From Lumbricus rubellus (Eukaryota; Annelida; Clitellata; Crassiclitellata; Lumbricidae), in assembly GCA_945859605.1 (NCBI GenBank), contig OX243827.1, positions 6,672,619-6,736,618 of the forward strand: 64,000 nt of DNA, in the 5' to 3' direction. The notes below the pieces were generated by a model. That model was not told the DNA's origin. It worked only from the letters and a program-made list of their open reading frames with translations, and searched no databases. A program made the translations under genes and the position numbers. Within the stretch, counting starts at the first letter, position 1; each line of letters opens with the position of its first letter. Shown here piece after piece: positions 24,701 to 26,212 of the stretch.

Positions 24701-25101
24701 TATGTGCAAATAAAGGTGTCTATTCAAAGCTGTCTATTCAAAACATCTATTTGAATTTGTTTAGAGATCACACCTTTCGACAGTCGGATTATAATATTCA
24801 CTAATCGCAATCGAAATCGTAAAATTCCATATTGTAAAGAGTCACTTGCGACTATACGCGCTGGGCAAACGGCTTATTCGCAAGCACTGAACAGCAATAA
24901 AATCGTTCAAGCAACAGTTGTGTCTCTTAATCTTCTTAATTAAACACTAGCTAATTATGAATTTATGATAGAAGGAAGATGATTCTGAATGCAGCAAAGA
25001 ATATTTACCCAACCGTAAGCGTTAGTTGGACTGAATGAAGCGGCGAAAACTGTTATGACCAGGGCAACTATTGCTGCCGATGGACACCAGAAAGCATTCA
25101 T
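80..25101 (-). CDS. Host AprA-like (PhoPQ-activated family) secreted protein, gene span, 3' end outside window
   Basis: Ten coding exons on the minus strand: 25009-25101, 23878-24013, 21831-21951, 21169-21277, 20433-20549, 19706-19801, 18219-18308, 17011-17143, 16427-16547 and 80-167. All phases match, with GT donors and AG acceptors. The product starts with a signal peptide and shows family marks in order: [40 protein letters not shown] and MLPNAEHN. The family (Pfam PhoPQ_related, alpha/beta-hydrolase clan) includes Dictyostelium AprA, a secreted repressor of proliferation. Ser in GPSERGW, Asp in SGDEL and His in NAEHN are the likely triad positions. Function in animals is not established. 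The coding sequence runs off the left edge. The Polinton lies in the intron before exon 10. Confidence 0.9.
168..370. other. Native intron sequence left of the Polinton
   Basis: About 200 bp of AT-rich intron with no other feature. With 16229-16426 it gives a pre-insertion intron of about 400 bp. Confidence 0.75.
371..376. repeat. Left target-site duplication of the Polinton
   Basis: TAGGCG lies directly before the left inverted repeat and is repeated directly after the right one. Six bases is the usual Polinton duplication length. Confidence 0.93.
377..570. repeat. Left terminal inverted repeat (194 bp)
   Basis: It begins AGTAGAACAGGAAGAAGGC and ends with TTTTTCAAATTC just before the ATG at 571. 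It matches the reverse complement of 16029-16222 with no difference that I can see. Inside are five copies of a TTTGACCA-TA-AGCCT word, starting at 406, 437, 468, 498 and 539; the first four are 30-31 bp apart. Confidence 0.95.
571..619. repeat. Second inverted block, left copy (49 bp)
   Basis: It matches the reverse complement of 15909-15957, the first 16 codons of the polymerase gene, with four mismatches. On the left it abuts the terminal repeat. On the right about 71 bp (15958-16028) lie between this block and the repeat. The inverted homology therefore once ran from the element tip into coding sequence. Confidence 0.9.
571..852 (+). CDS. Small SAP/Rho-N-like protein sharing its start with the polymerase
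   Basis: A 93-residue frame whose first 16 codons lie in the second inverted block, so it begins like the polymerase (MEY-TR-KDKI-QYKM). Residues about 24-48 then resemble, at protein level only, the ELRKIA-Q-G...LRSELI pattern seen twice at the polymerase N terminus. That is the style of SAP or Rho N-terminal nucleic-acid-binding modules. The rest contains a short Cys-rich patch ([10 protein letters not shown]) and an Arg-rich stretch. It may be a small DNA-binding protein, or a decayed copy of the polymerase 5' end generated at the element tip. No close AT-rich leader is present, so expression is uncertain. Confidence 0.45.
   Translation: MEYPTRLKDKIFQYKMVYPEKTKTELRKIARQLGLVGNTTRLLRSELIVVIDAHTRECYDDECPCKYPRPVRQQGPRETIVVRRRRNGNSPPV
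1125..1395. repeat. (ATC)n microsatellite with degenerate blocks
   Basis: Runs of ATC and ACC triplets with repeated sub-blocks such as CAACCTGATTTGTCGTCGTC (three partial copies), indicating slippage and unequal duplication inside the element. The His/Met/Asp-rich frames across it are repeat artefacts. Confidence 0.9.
1527..1550. terminator. Short hairpin downstream of the integrase
   Basis: Perfect 7-bp arms GTGTGAC / GTCACAC with a 10-base loop, about 255 bp beyond the minus-strand integrase stop. A 3'-end role is only a suggestion, by analogy with the stronger hairpin at 9545-9580. Confidence 0.3.
1806..2750 (-). CDS. Retroviral-type (rve) integrase with C-terminal chromodomain
   Basis: DDE integrase that would insert the element into host DNA. 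Numbering from codon 2673-2675, the catalytic acids are Asp21 (WAADLIDM), Asp82 (VWCDKGKEF) and Glu111 (SSIVERW). The Asp-Glu gap of 28 residues is shorter than the 33-35 of most integrases and may be typical of this clade. The C-terminal 40 residues ([20 protein letters not shown]...SWI) are a chromodomain, which in related elements can direct insertion to chromatin. No ATG fits: codon 2673-2675 is GTG, and the frame stays open upstream through KPVVRNF and ELHKP into the T7 tract at 2741-2747. There it overlaps the end of the PLA2-like gene in the other frame. It is therefore probably made as the second half of a fusion, by frameshifting or, if this copy is mutated, not at all. Confidence 0.93.
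   Translation of the reverse strand, partial: FKKSPELQQDLKWTNQLANELHKPVVRNFRTRRVRVGGIDQIWAADLIDMQAFARDNDGMKFLLTVIDVFSKYGWIVPLHDKSGKSTADGFVKILGGGRQPVKVWCDKGKEFYNKNVKNLVELYSTENEGKSSIVERWVRTMKEKMFKYFTANSTRRYIDVLDEMVSNYNDTRHSSIKMTPAKASMKVNEKTVFMNLYGDEISEPIIPKFSIGDRVRITRKKNIFDKGYIPRWTEEVFVVSQVQYTDPPTYKITDSNSEEIQGSFYEQELQKTTQEIFRIEKVIRKRGKKCLVKWLGYPDSFNSWIENEDLVTL
2717..3259 (-). CDS. Zinc-ribbon plus parvovirus-like phospholipase A2 domain protein
   Basis: 180 residues. The N terminus is a zinc ribbon (Cys3, Cys6, Cys31, Cys34; YCVKC...GVCVVCG) of the kind in many Polinton proteins. Residues 80-140 follow the parvoviral VP1 phospholipase A2 pattern: GPGT (84-87, calcium loop), then [11 protein letters not shown] with His116-Asp117 as the catalytic pair. 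In parvoviruses this enzyme breaches endosomal membranes during entry; a similar role here is inference. The protein ends in a basic GLGLKKAQ tail within a poly-A tract, and its frame overlaps the integrase frame by about 34 bases. Related elements, as I recall, encode PLA2 and integrase as one protein. The start is the ATG at 3257-3259, 29 bp from the divergent ATPase start. Confidence 0.82.
   Translation of the reverse strand: MYCVKCKKQTQTTDVQNAVANNGRSMLRGVCVVCGKTKTQFVKASAVAQGGDLVSSLNAATSNIKLPWAKFPGELHLPGHQFTGPGTRLDLRLNPNETPKDWSKPINRVDSTAYIHDLAYNHHTDTASRNVADRAMINQLNNIPNPSVRERIERAIVKPILSAKTSLGLGLKKAQNYSRT
2741..2750 (-). promoter_or_regulatory. Candidate -1 ribosomal frameshift site
   Basis: On the coding strand the sequence reads T TTA AAA AAA A in the PLA2 frame, which contains two overlapping X-XXY-YYZ slippery heptamers (TTTAAAA and AAAAAAA). 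The integrase frame is exactly -1 from the PLA2 frame and is open on both sides. The alternative is a one-base indel in the homopolymer, biological or from sequencing. Confidence 0.5.
3260..3288. promoter_or_regulatory. Divergent AT-rich promoter/leader between PLA2 and ATPase genes
   Basis: A 29-bp spacer between two divergent start codons, nearly all A/T, with TAATAATAAATATTTTTAAAA before the ATPase ATG. It resembles the leaders of the other element genes and must serve both strands. Confidence 0.55.
3289..4077 (+). CDS. FtsK/HerA-type genome-packaging ATPase
   Basis: 262 residues. A P-loop is clear at residues 31-39 (GKSACGKTT), a Walker B at about 141-147 (NLMIFDDL), followed by a Gln/Asn-rich sensor region ([17 protein letters not shown]) as in A32-like packaging ATPases of Polintons and large DNA viruses. 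It would pump the element DNA into preformed capsids. The ATG at 3289 follows the TTTTTAAAA leader and is the first in frame. It heads the plus-strand morphogenesis block, followed 21 bp later by the penton gene. Length is normal for the family, with no break. Confidence 0.93.
   Translation: MEIRDMSWGTALSKRFNNPLLPKSIRGLIVGKSACGKTTLLLNLLLRPDWLDYNNLQVFGTSLFQPEYRIIKKAYEEKLPKAAIVRLFEHRDEIVGLNASPDLVMEEMAKNSEAKSDIIAKFFESADDVPDPRDLSAEKKNLMIFDDLQLEKQNKCETYYNRGRHSNVDCFYLAQNYFKLPRQTIRENANFICLFKQDLKNCNHIYNDHVSTDMSKDEFRKLCKTVWEQPHGFVVLDLTSDKYNGKYRSGLDEFYIIEDPPL
4099..4893 (+). CDS. Penton (minor capsid) protein
   Basis: 264 residues from the ATG at 4099, chosen because it follows the TATAGTAAAA leader; the frame is open to 4081 without an ATG. 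The pattern [16 protein letters not shown], then [25 protein letters not shown], and a C-terminal [12 protein letters not shown] fits the single-jelly-roll minor capsid protein of Polintons, which forms the fivefold vertices. It lies between the ATPase and a pX-like protein, as in other adintovirus-type elements. Confidence 0.85.
   Translation: MESSLLKQISENTEKTACNTEPKTSFSIFLSEKSTRIRTKFSPLLELEKNKKYEMALVALETYYSFPNIDATNNVFSYSPNSDTPWINIEVPEGCYEITDINEYIQRVMKGNGHFDGVNGNYCISIAPNTNTLRSVVNIEGDYQVDFTLENSIGRVLGFHRWVYDAGYNESEDLVNIMSVSSLRVTSDIIGSSYTNGTSENVIYSFFPNVGPGYKIIEVPHNLIYLPILLSTISTMETRLTDQHGSLLNLRGEELAIRFHIREV
4918..5514 (+). CDS. pX-like virion protein with hydrophobic segment
   Basis: 198 residues. 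The N-terminal 75 residues carry repeated KVNISEAQ / IKLSHDDL / LTQAQINK / IIKMSKTQL motifs. A glycine-rich hydrophobic stretch (82-118, [10 protein letters not shown]...ALSGLG) follows, then a Gly/Ser-rich tail. This layout is common next to penton genes of Polintons and adintoviruses and has been compared with adenovirus core or membrane-active proteins. An adenain-like cleavage pattern (I/L-x-G-x-G) occurs as LSGLG and ISGSG. The exact role is not known; I infer an internal capsid protein that contacts DNA or membrane. The ATG at 4918 follows TTTATTAATAAA. Confidence 0.7.
   Translation: MNRYMGVKVNISEAQQDKIKRSLQAGSGVSIKLSHDDLNGEPVLALTQAQINKMAAAYQKGTGMIIKMSKTQLENNKKVEGGFIGAILPFLATAGRFLLSNALPSLAMGALSGLGSAATTKIVDKISGSGVMYVKKGDIACKIRAAGSGLYMSPWQKGSSITASGLYMKTGTGYARGEGLLLGPNSPFQNIPILGMIL
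5531..5929 (+). CDS. dUTPase-fold protein lacking the active site
   Basis: 132 residues. The second half follows the trimeric dUTPase pattern: [16 protein letters not shown], then [19 protein letters not shown] (motif III region), then a terminal [12 protein letters not shown] beta-hairpin like the GdriaQ strand. The catalytic Asp of motif III is Ser, the RSG of motif II is not recognisable, and the Gly-rich motif V is absent. It should not hydrolyse dUTP. Its place among capsid genes suggests a structural use of the fold, which is inference. The N terminus ([18 protein letters not shown]) is unlike dUTPases. Start after CTATTATAAA. Confidence 0.6.
   Translation: MSRPIHKFGTKPTRPVEVRTQPVSVFWKITSGVTRAPVRQLGGLRWEIFAQNDITIQPKTANTLRLGLGVEMAAGLCLVSLRQSIKERRCSLLDGVISEDVIDDIIVSIQNNSDSAVTINEGDSLCCVNYQQ
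5960..6658 (+). CDS. Polinton-associated coiled-coil/membrane protein, unknown function
   Basis: 232 residues from the ATG at 5960, which follows AATAAATAAAAGA; there is no ATG further upstream in frame. The order is: short Pro-rich head (YPNLTNI-PSAP), a charged helix ([16 protein letters not shown]), two Gly/Ala-rich hydrophobic segments (about 66-88 and 91-112), then a long charged helical region with [13 protein letters not shown] and [14 protein letters not shown]. The same architecture recurs in many Polintons, where it has no assigned function. I infer a membrane-associated helical protein, perhaps in assembly or entry. Confidence 0.65.
   Translation: MEYEGIKLYPNLTNITPSAPEGEIQIAAGSAQTYRLQKISEIKKEIEQERDKRATLSKKYHRSVSVIGVVDSFLMVVTMGLGISGIGVLATIIAAPIAIAMEGTALGAGLLSIIGSRICKKLALKAEKHEKIKTLADAKLNTISDHISKALVDDHISDEEYSLILSEIEKFNGMKEEIKSKSKVAAAAMDEETKQSLIDRGREEVRQSFQSMFEKNTESVKKTTNVNMYEIM
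6661..6790. repeat. Short tandem repeats before the next gene
   Basis: Two repeat types: TGTAGACCTA steps (6661-6700) and about four copies of a 12-bp unit ACATGT-GAAAA (6730-6782). The frame upstream of 6801 across them (Arg/Lys/Thr/Cys-rich) is probably not translated. Confidence 0.7.
6801..7703 (+). CDS. Polinton-associated protein of unknown function (DUF8207-like)
   Basis: 300 residues from the ATG at 6801, chosen because it follows the TTTTTATTAAAA leader. An N-terminal helical region (residues 10-85) is followed by a globular part with [34 protein letters not shown] and [12 protein letters not shown]. This G-TPGLWELL core recurs in Polinton-type elements of insects and other invertebrates; I believe it is the family named DUF8207, from memory. 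Function is unknown; its place between virion genes suggests a structural or assembly role. Confidence 0.65.
   Translation: MSFLKIDDPAKRNFIVEEFLKSKKNIQQNFLSERLGDSGLQQELTKLYKPIVDSQSAISKEQNVLLSAIKENSIATTNALQTLPASLKIQFPQYPSIEAYSDDPTEDIRTLELGDVATKYLHQYASDRKIVDTTFGIRSKNGQFYIGDTPIFIQGDAVTVGNKTYSGTPGLWELLTMKQPNTSIYDNNDRDDYAEILLASDAIRQPKNPNKPKASSSVKYREIIKPIWEKRTRNAVGKGVGGVIVISEDPNVLAKQLELRFQSFKAGNTGVRNEIVAMCDALLRQEVLSKDAYKNIMMTL
7715..8164 (+). CDS. pVI/pX-like capsid-interior protein
   Basis: 149 residues. A basic head (RRRYRKQYV) is followed by IGGSG, which fits the adenain cleavage rule (M/I/L)-x-G-x-G. A predicted amphipathic helix comes next ([13 protein letters not shown]) and then a long Ala/Lys-rich helical region to residue 90. 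The order resembles adenovirus pVI, in which protease frees a membrane-lytic helix; equivalence is inference from layout. It starts at the second of two close ATGs: the one at 7705 is out of frame. It precedes the major capsid gene by 34 bp. Confidence 0.65.
   Translation: MQVISRRRYRKQYVIGGSGIFDTISGFFKRLVTSNAAKQLATTALNASKDAAKEIGKKAIDVGKTTAIDAGKRLVDKAVAKLFAPAPTPTSKKITPETRQILERLSGVGSSPNISNINNLMMGDGLKKNDAISIQDLVRSLNGAGMKVA
8199..9503 (+). CDS. Major capsid protein (hexon-like, double jelly roll)
   Basis: 434 residues, complete. Features typical of Polinton major capsid proteins: an early [19 protein letters not shown] strand, [52 protein letters not shown], and a second half with [13 protein letters not shown]...HCDLKNMFV and the C-terminal [14 protein letters not shown]. 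It would form the pseudo-hexameric shell together with the penton at 4099-4893. Start ATG follows two AGTAAAA repeats. It ends 41 bp before a strong hairpin that separates it from the opposing fibre gene. Confidence 0.93.
   Translation: MQSSDILRFTEQPLSDESVERYEWYEYEPISGANLNTSGEIRINIELQDLFCHPAESYLLFEGRLTKAVNNNTFYADADEATLTNNGLMHLFSQISYSLSNQEIESLFHPGQATTMLGLLKYPNDFQLAQGLNQLGYKDSGATAAIANNQGFAVRQSYIIQKPNAKGTFSFVVPLKHIFGFCDDYDKVVFGVKHTLTLVRKADDDAIFRLAGAGAADAGKVRLDKISWFMPHVIPADMEKMQLYKTIESKASLPVAYRARQCDTTSVAQSTNFSWRLSVKTLPEKPRYIILGFQTDKSGDQLHNPSVFDHCDLKNMFVMMNQDRYPVVDYNLSFPNQQFARAYRAAAAFSEKYYGMDELMTQCNITPSDFKDLFPIMVFDVSKQSERLKSSVVDIQIKGTFNTAPPANTEAYAVVISDKLLRFQSDGQKMSVVY
9545..9580. terminator. Bidirectional hairpin between converging genes
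   Basis: Perfect 13-bp arms (AGATACCTATCGT / ACGATAGGTATCT) with a 10-base loop, placed between the capsid stop (9503) and the end of the minus-strand fibre gene (9589). Such palindromes mark mRNA 3' ends in mimiviruses and virophages. Here the position fits a shared transcript end for both strands. Confidence 0.65.
9589..10503 (-). CDS. Fibre-like protein 1
   Basis: 304 residues. The first 50 ([16 protein letters not shown]...[18 protein letters not shown]) are nearly the same as in the next gene (10528-11271), and the rest is unrelated. The [18 protein letters not shown] stretch resembles shaft repeats of phage tail fibres. The C terminus is beta-rich, with [12 protein letters not shown] and a final [11 protein letters not shown] strand, consistent with a trimeric head. 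I infer a capsid-anchored receptor-binding fibre: common N-terminal anchor, variable head. The leader is AT-rich (ATTATATTCAAA before the ATG). Confidence 0.65.
   Translation of the reverse strand: MPVDKFGHTDSGSTQRIIAGGVTLSQVNSTFLRVDGANPATGNLNMNGHHLVGLPTDYPFTGNGGDAISSAQAIALIADKITNSVEPTGIRDYVSGMRVSPGNLVRNTTSGIIYRFEGTAGAITAAPALSANWRPTTGPAICVLREGEGGASAIVSGGAFSGTYATHGGAFGGVYLMHHQLTVVAINTDSAYTTSLGLITIPRTGVYRLGGFANFLIGNDSPGEKIIRISYVKDGIQSNELFECMAGGSTVGSRISLVLPTVAIFFNANDKLGMRVYSFISGNSPTAGRLLLRGGAGLQVEFLY
10528..11271 (-). CDS. Fibre-like protein 2 with C1q/TNF-like head
   Basis: 247 residues. It shares its N-terminal anchor and shaft motif with fibre-like protein 1, then has an [12 protein letters not shown] turn typical of phage tail-fibre repeats. 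The last 130 residues look like a C1q/TNF jelly roll: [17 protein letters not shown], then [31 protein letters not shown] and a closing FSAVFLRP. I infer a second receptor-binding spike. It ends 24 bp from fibre 1 and starts 22 bp from the protease stop. Confidence 0.7.
   Translation of the reverse strand: MPVDKFGHTDSGSTQRVIAGGGVTESQVNSTFLRLDGANPATGDLNMSGHTIRGLPTTNTANTPEAGIDEAVSRGQVIDLLRNHDDVPTDNNHLTNKKYVDEQLTSKVATVVGPAVSACSSTQQAIIARTHTAVTFDVIRCGTARHGIEQGIGTTSFFPSKAGYYIVSVYIEFCNNSNTAYGTVHLYKNGALYMQIAGGGATGGSYNHSTGSAVVFLDEFDYLNIHAFSSIATRILARDFSAVFLRP
11294..11728 (-). CDS. Adenain-like cysteine protease
   Basis: 144 residues. The catalytic set of adenovirus-type proteases is in order: His70 (GSHWVAF), Asp85 ([10 protein letters not shown]), Gln111 and Cys118 ([10 protein letters not shown]). 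The N-terminal [13 protein letters not shown] and GVFLRDELP are typical of Polinton proteases. It would cleave virion precursors during maturation; candidate sites are IGGSG in the pVI-like protein and LSGLG/ISGSG in the pX-like protein. The gene is intact. ATG preceded by GAAATATTAAA. Confidence 0.92.
   Translation of the reverse strand: MSYTTVKNINVEGVILANHPLTNFELLDAAKKLNIPNFRGVFLRDELPKKPGRTECGILNLDDSNGTGSHWVAFSKNGKDKIYFDSYGLPPPTELVEYLQSPVYYNSERVQPDNEVFCGHLCLHVLKKTCKDGVTFQEVINSLH
11751..12080 (-). CDS. Tandem Cys4 zinc-finger protein
   Basis: 109 residues with two similar zinc-binding units: [16 protein letters not shown]...CKICKNAK and [16 protein letters not shown]...CKNCRHKY. The C-x2-C ... 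C-x2-C spacing with a (L/I)-(D/S)-E-(F/Y) core is the ribbon often fused to HNH nucleases in phages, but no HNH domain follows. It may bind nucleic acid. Only 16 bp separate it from the polymerase stop, whose last codons include AATAAAG, a possible poly(A) signal within the coding end. Confidence 0.7.
   Translation of the reverse strand: MDAAKKVCTKCKKEKSLDEFHKDNSQKSGYYPSCKICKNAKVKELAHKYARQEIRETKDTKVCSRCKVNQNISEYVNNRFQKDGKANECKNCRHKYYLACVEARKLISL
12097..15957 (-). CDS. Protein-primed family B DNA polymerase
   Basis: 1286 residues, complete. The N terminus has two SAP/Rho-N-like repeats ([16 protein letters not shown] and [16 protein letters not shown]). A C2H2-like finger follows (CRRCLIGF...HTEYC), then the 3'-5' exonuclease motif FADFESF (about residue 469). 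An inserted zinc/HNH-like region of endonuclease VII type comes next ([21 protein letters not shown]). Polymerase motif A is DANNLYG (about 878), the Kx3NSxYG-like motif is [11 protein letters not shown] (about 1022) and motif C is DTDS (about 1120). It would copy the linear element from its ends with a terminal-protein primer. No break is visible. The start ATG lies in the second inverted block, and the 71-bp AT-rich leader sits between it and the terminal repeat. Confidence 0.96.
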   Translation of the reverse strand: MEYTTRHKDKISQYKMDYSSYNLKELRQIPKQRGQRGYSSLRKAELIAFISQGDRLGARAQVNKAQAHTPATVRELREIAKKRGVRGYTRLAKAELTALLTTTWKFLHPGKNKIVFSDWLTREISQLPPQIKPPIHRFKLRETATAIKGFTKRYTIDGDNGIDVATFLKAVRPHVVRLLGKNRGVKVQFDLMCEMEKVDMKTGEVVTAEPNFKSKSDIILEATDVREIYANAADKIKESMASFQMRGSNWRFKTVLKLDIDTVVYKPLKGSSYIPLPDYLANKKAIINMKNEDDECFKWCVTRAVNPVDKNTERITKELIRQSEELNWSGIEFPVAADANVMSKFERNNNISVNVFGYEKEANVFPLYISKHENDRCVDLLLISDGEKKHYCWIKNFNRLLALRTEKSHNSMHYCRRCLIGFRKVESLRKHTEYCSQQDAQRIELPEPGTMLSFTHHYRKMRVPFVYFADFESFIKPIGTCQPVPSTSYTNKFQKHTPSSFCYHLKCFDDDVYSQEPVRFTAENEDDDVAQKFIDSLEENVKRIYNQFKFPKKMIFGKKEQELFDSATVCHICEREFIGEEKPVRDHCHLTGKFRGAAHNLCNLKYKVPKFFPVIFHNLTGYDSHLFIKKLRGEHGEKIKCIPCNEEKYISFSREVVVDKFVDADGKEREVKRELRFIDSLRFMPQSLDALSKNLQKDQCKNLGKFFEGEKLDLLLRKGVYPYDYVDGVERLNETELPSKHAFYSKLTDSGISEKDYAHAKTVWDKFECKTLRQYHDLYNLSDVLLLADVFENFRDVCMKHYNLDPAWYYTSPGLAWDAALKTTGVELELLSDYDMLLMIKQGIRGGVSTISHRYAKANNEYMGEAFNPTQHSVFIPYLDANNLYGWAMSKPLPTHGFEWMNDDELNDWRNISERDGVGCVLEVDLEYPKELHDLHNDYPLAPESVKPAGSDVAKLIPNLNDKVKYVVHYGNLKLYERLGLKIVKIHRGIKFVESAWLKKYIDLNTNLRTKATNDFEKDFFKLMNNSVFGKTMEAIENRVDIRLVSDEKEAIKLVAKTNYDRRTIFDENLIAVHMKKTKLFYNKPIYLGMCILDVSKTLMYDFHYNYIKAKYGDRAKLLFTDTDSLAYEIKTEDFYKDISRDVQSMFDTSDYPRDHPSGIETGVNKKVVGMFKDEAAGKQIEEFVGLRSKLYSYKMAGEDYKKCKGVKKNVVKKSITHADYKDCVFTKRQQSRAMNVIRSYRHEIYTEEVNKIALSADDDKRVIMDDGIHTLAYGHYTLKTKQNKE
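15909..15957. repeat. Second inverted block, right copy (49 bp)
   Basis: The start of the DNA polymerase gene, inversely repeated at 571-619. Between it and the right terminal repeat lies an AT-rich 71-bp stretch (15958-16028), the probable polymerase promoter or leader, which is missing on the left. Confidence 0.9.
16029..16222. repeat. Right terminal inverted repeat (194 bp)
   Basis: Reverse complement of the left repeat at 377-570, with the same five internal repeats in mirror order. It ends GTTCTACT and is followed by the TAGGCG target duplication. Confidence 0.95.
16223..16228. repeat. Right target-site duplication of the Polinton
   Basis: TAGGCG directly after the right terminal repeat, identical to 371-376. 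Confidence 0.93.
16229..16426. other. Native intron sequence right of the Polinton
   Basis: It contains a short tandem duplication of a word like ATGGTCCCCC-AACTTTTAGGACGTGATT (about 16300-16358). No gene. It joins the donor of exon 9. Confidence 0.7.
16427..16547 (-). CDS. AprA-like exon 9
   Basis: Acceptor AATCGTAG|GTTACC, donor CTGCT|GTAAGT, phase 1 to 2. It encodes [20 protein letters not shown] and FWWDGFPS, carrying the predicted triad Asp. The Polinton starts about 200 bp downstream in the intron. Confidence 0.9.
17011..17143 (-). CDS. AprA-like exon 8
   Basis: Acceptor TTTATACAG|GTGTTA, donor GTATC|GTAAGC, phase 0 to 1. It encodes [20 protein letters not shown]...FDVEDMY. The frame also runs into a stop at 16994, but the GTAAGC donor and the good fit of exon 9 show that splicing continues. 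Confidence 0.87.
17336..17621. mobile_element. hAT-type MITE
   Basis: 286 bp, with termini CAGGGCCGGATTAAG and CTTAATCCGGCCCTG and a perfect 8-bp target duplication CTAAGTGC (17328-17335 and 17622-17629). The duplication length and CAGGG termini are typical of hAT elements. It has no coding capacity. It lies between AprA-like exons 7 and 8. Confidence 0.88.
17848..17935 (+). repeat. tRNA-derived SINE head
   Basis: A-box-like TAGCTCAGTTGAGAG and B-box-like GGGTTCAAGC are spaced as in a tRNA, but the arms do not close into a full cloverleaf. Hence a SINE rather than a tRNA gene. Confidence 0.6.
18219..18308 (-). CDS. AprA-like exon 7
   Basis: Acceptor ATTTCAG|AGAGGC, donor AAGAG|GTAAAT, phase 0 to 0. 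It encodes [15 protein letters not shown]...FGLINIQE, which follows the nucleophile loop. Confidence 0.88.
18533..19060. repeat. (TATG)n microsatellite
   Basis: Nearly pure TATG over about 360 bp, then degenerate copies to about 19060. It lies in the AprA-like intron between exons 6 and 7. The Met-Tyr-Val-Cys and Ile-His-Thr-Tyr frames are repeat artefacts. Confidence 0.97.
19706..19801 (-). CDS. AprA-like exon 6
   Basis: Acceptor ATAACTAG|GCTGTA, donor CAGAG|GTAATT, phase 0 to 0. It encodes [13 protein letters not shown]...RFAAAGPSE, ending at the predicted nucleophile loop. Confidence 0.87.
19846..19881. repeat. (TA)n microsatellite
   Basis: About 17 TA dinucleotides followed by a diverged interspersed repeat (19885-20110). 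Confidence 0.9.
19885..20110. repeat. Interspersed repeat, copy 1
   Basis: It starts with an ACAGGGTGGGCAAAAAG-like end and shares GCCAGAAGTTAGGATTTT...GGCTTAAAGACAATTCAT with the copy at 48178-48385. The end resembles DNA-transposon termini; the class is not certain. Confidence 0.5.
20158..20183. repeat. (AATAG)n microsatellite
   Basis: About five AATAG units. Confidence 0.85.
20433..20549 (-). CDS. AprA-like exon 5
   Basis: Acceptor GCATTTCAG|AATGAT, donor ACTAAG|GTCTGT, phase 0 to 0. It encodes [15 protein letters not shown]...ILARMPMTK. Confidence 0.88.
21169..21277 (-). CDS. AprA-like exon 4
   Basis: Acceptor GTTGAAG|ACCGCC, donor TCGCG|GTAAAT, phase 2 to 0. It encodes [12 protein letters not shown]...[14 protein letters not shown]. 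Confidence 0.88.
21650..21796. repeat. (GAT)n/(GGT)n microsatellite
   Basis: Runs of GAT with an inner GGT block, in the intron just downstream of AprA-like exon 3. The poly-His frame on the minus strand is an artefact. Confidence 0.95.
21831..21951 (-). CDS. AprA-like exon 3
   Basis: Acceptor CATTGCAG|AGACC, donor GAAAT|GTGAGT, phase 1 to 2. It encodes [17 protein letters not shown] and [12 protein letters not shown], the most conserved N-terminal block of the family. Confidence 0.92.
22019..23570 (-). mobile_element. 5'-truncated non-LTR retrotransposon (CR1/L2/jockey-like)
   Basis: A minus-strand LINE whose 3' end is a (TTCAAGT)n tail at 22019-22050 (as ACTTGAA repeats on its own strand) and whose 5' end is cut inside the reverse transcriptase. 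It lies in the intron between AprA-like exons 2 and 3. Confidence 0.85.
22415..23548 (-). pseudogene. LINE reverse transcriptase, C-terminal part
   Basis: An open frame of 377 residues with reverse transcriptase motifs: [15 protein letters not shown] (A), [20 protein letters not shown] (B), LFADDTNVF (C), and the C-terminal [15 protein letters not shown] typical of CR1/L2/jockey LINEs. The endonuclease and the first part of the reverse transcriptase are absent, and a stop lies just upstream (about 23565), so this copy is 5'-truncated and dead. The lack of internal stops over 1.1 kb points to a young insertion. It is antisense to nothing here: it has the same strand as the host gene whose intron it occupies. 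Confidence 0.88.
23878..24013 (-). CDS. AprA-like exon 2
   Basis: Acceptor GTGGTAG|GATGTT, donor GACG|GTAACT, phase 0 to 1. It encodes [15 protein letters not shown]...[15 protein letters not shown], the N-terminal family signature. Confidence 0.88.
24236..24400 (-). repeat. tRNA-derived SINE
   Basis: On its own strand it has a B-box-like GGTTCGAA, then CGCGTAAGGACCTTGG and GCTCAGCGCTTCGGCGTGAAACTCCGATGCA, shared with the SINEs at 58309-58500, 26213-26400, 36725-36860 and 38950-39130. Confidence 0.75.
25009..25101 (-). CDS. AprA-like exon 1 (signal peptide)
   Basis: ATG at 25099-25101. Thirty-one codons encode a short polar head and a hydrophobic core ([15 protein letters not shown]), a typical secretory signal. 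The donor is TGG|GTAAAT, phase 0. Confidence 0.8.
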
Positions 25102-26212
25102 CTTTCAATGCAGTTCTTCTCTATTCGATGTTGCATGCGTCAAAACTCTGCTAACCTTGTAACAATAATTGAGGCAAATTTCAATCTGCGCTATCTCTCT
25201 AGGCTACGTATCAACACGCAGAGCCTGGCCATCGGTGTAGCTTCTTATCTGAATGGAAAATAGTCCGGTTTCACCGAAATAGTTCATCAGGCGCAGATTG
25301 TGTATGTCTACAAACAGCAGAAGACGATAAACAATGCAGACCAAGGAGTAGGCTATGGCGGAAGGCAATAGGCATAGCCTAAGCAGACCTACCATGTTTT
25401 TCAGCCGACTGTCAGCTGTTGCGACCACATCTAAAGTCATGCTTTTAAAAGTTACTTTTAGCTCAGGCCAAACGCAACTTTCATGGCTAAACGTCTTGAA
25501 TGCATGTCATTAAAAAGTGTCTAATGTCATGGCGGCCTACTTTTTTTAATTGTAGTTTGCTCTCTGACCGTTTTGTCTTCATTCTAAAAGTCAAATATAA
25601 ATGTCCAGTCACGGACCACAGTGAGTCAATGACTATCTTGAATGCTATTCTGCTTGTTGCAAGTCATTGCGCCAAAGATTGAATGAATGCCGACAGTGCA
25701 GAAAAACGATATAAGCAATCCTAATTGGATAAAAGAAATTTGCAACAACAATGTATGCATGGCGTGCAGTAAAATATCTCGGTTTGGTAGCCTACAACAA
25801 TAAATTAATGAATCCAGTTGATTAGTCATGACACACATGCATACAGAACTTGATAGAAATTTGTCACCATCTCAAGAGTCAGCTTCAAATAAGAGCAGAA
25901 GATAAACTCACATCTTCTTATCGGCACAGCTGTGACGGGTTGAAGCGATAACAACGCAGAGTCGCAGTCACATATCGCAAGAGTTTCGTTTTGTTAGTTT
26001 GACCTATTATTATTCTGAAACATGTGTGAGTTTCCCGTCGATTTTTAGGAGCTTATCAACGGCTGTTCAATGCGTGTCATGATCATCACAACGTTCATCG
26101 TGGTAGAAAGTACGTTCTATAATTATGTCGACGCGGCTGTATAACAATCCAGAAAGTCACCCCCCTTCCCTCAGAGACACAGAAAATAGAGTTGGGATTT
26201 GCGGATAATATC
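25102..26212. other. Region upstream of the AprA-like gene
   Basis: It should contain the AprA-like promoter and 5' leader. I see no clear TATA box. Short open frames (25204-25440, 25626-25838) have no recognisable content. Confidence 0.5.

Noticed and set aside
25204..25440. Minus-strand frame upstream of the AprA-like gene as an extra 5' coding exon
   Set aside because: Exon 1 already has an ATG and a good signal peptide, and no donor links the two.
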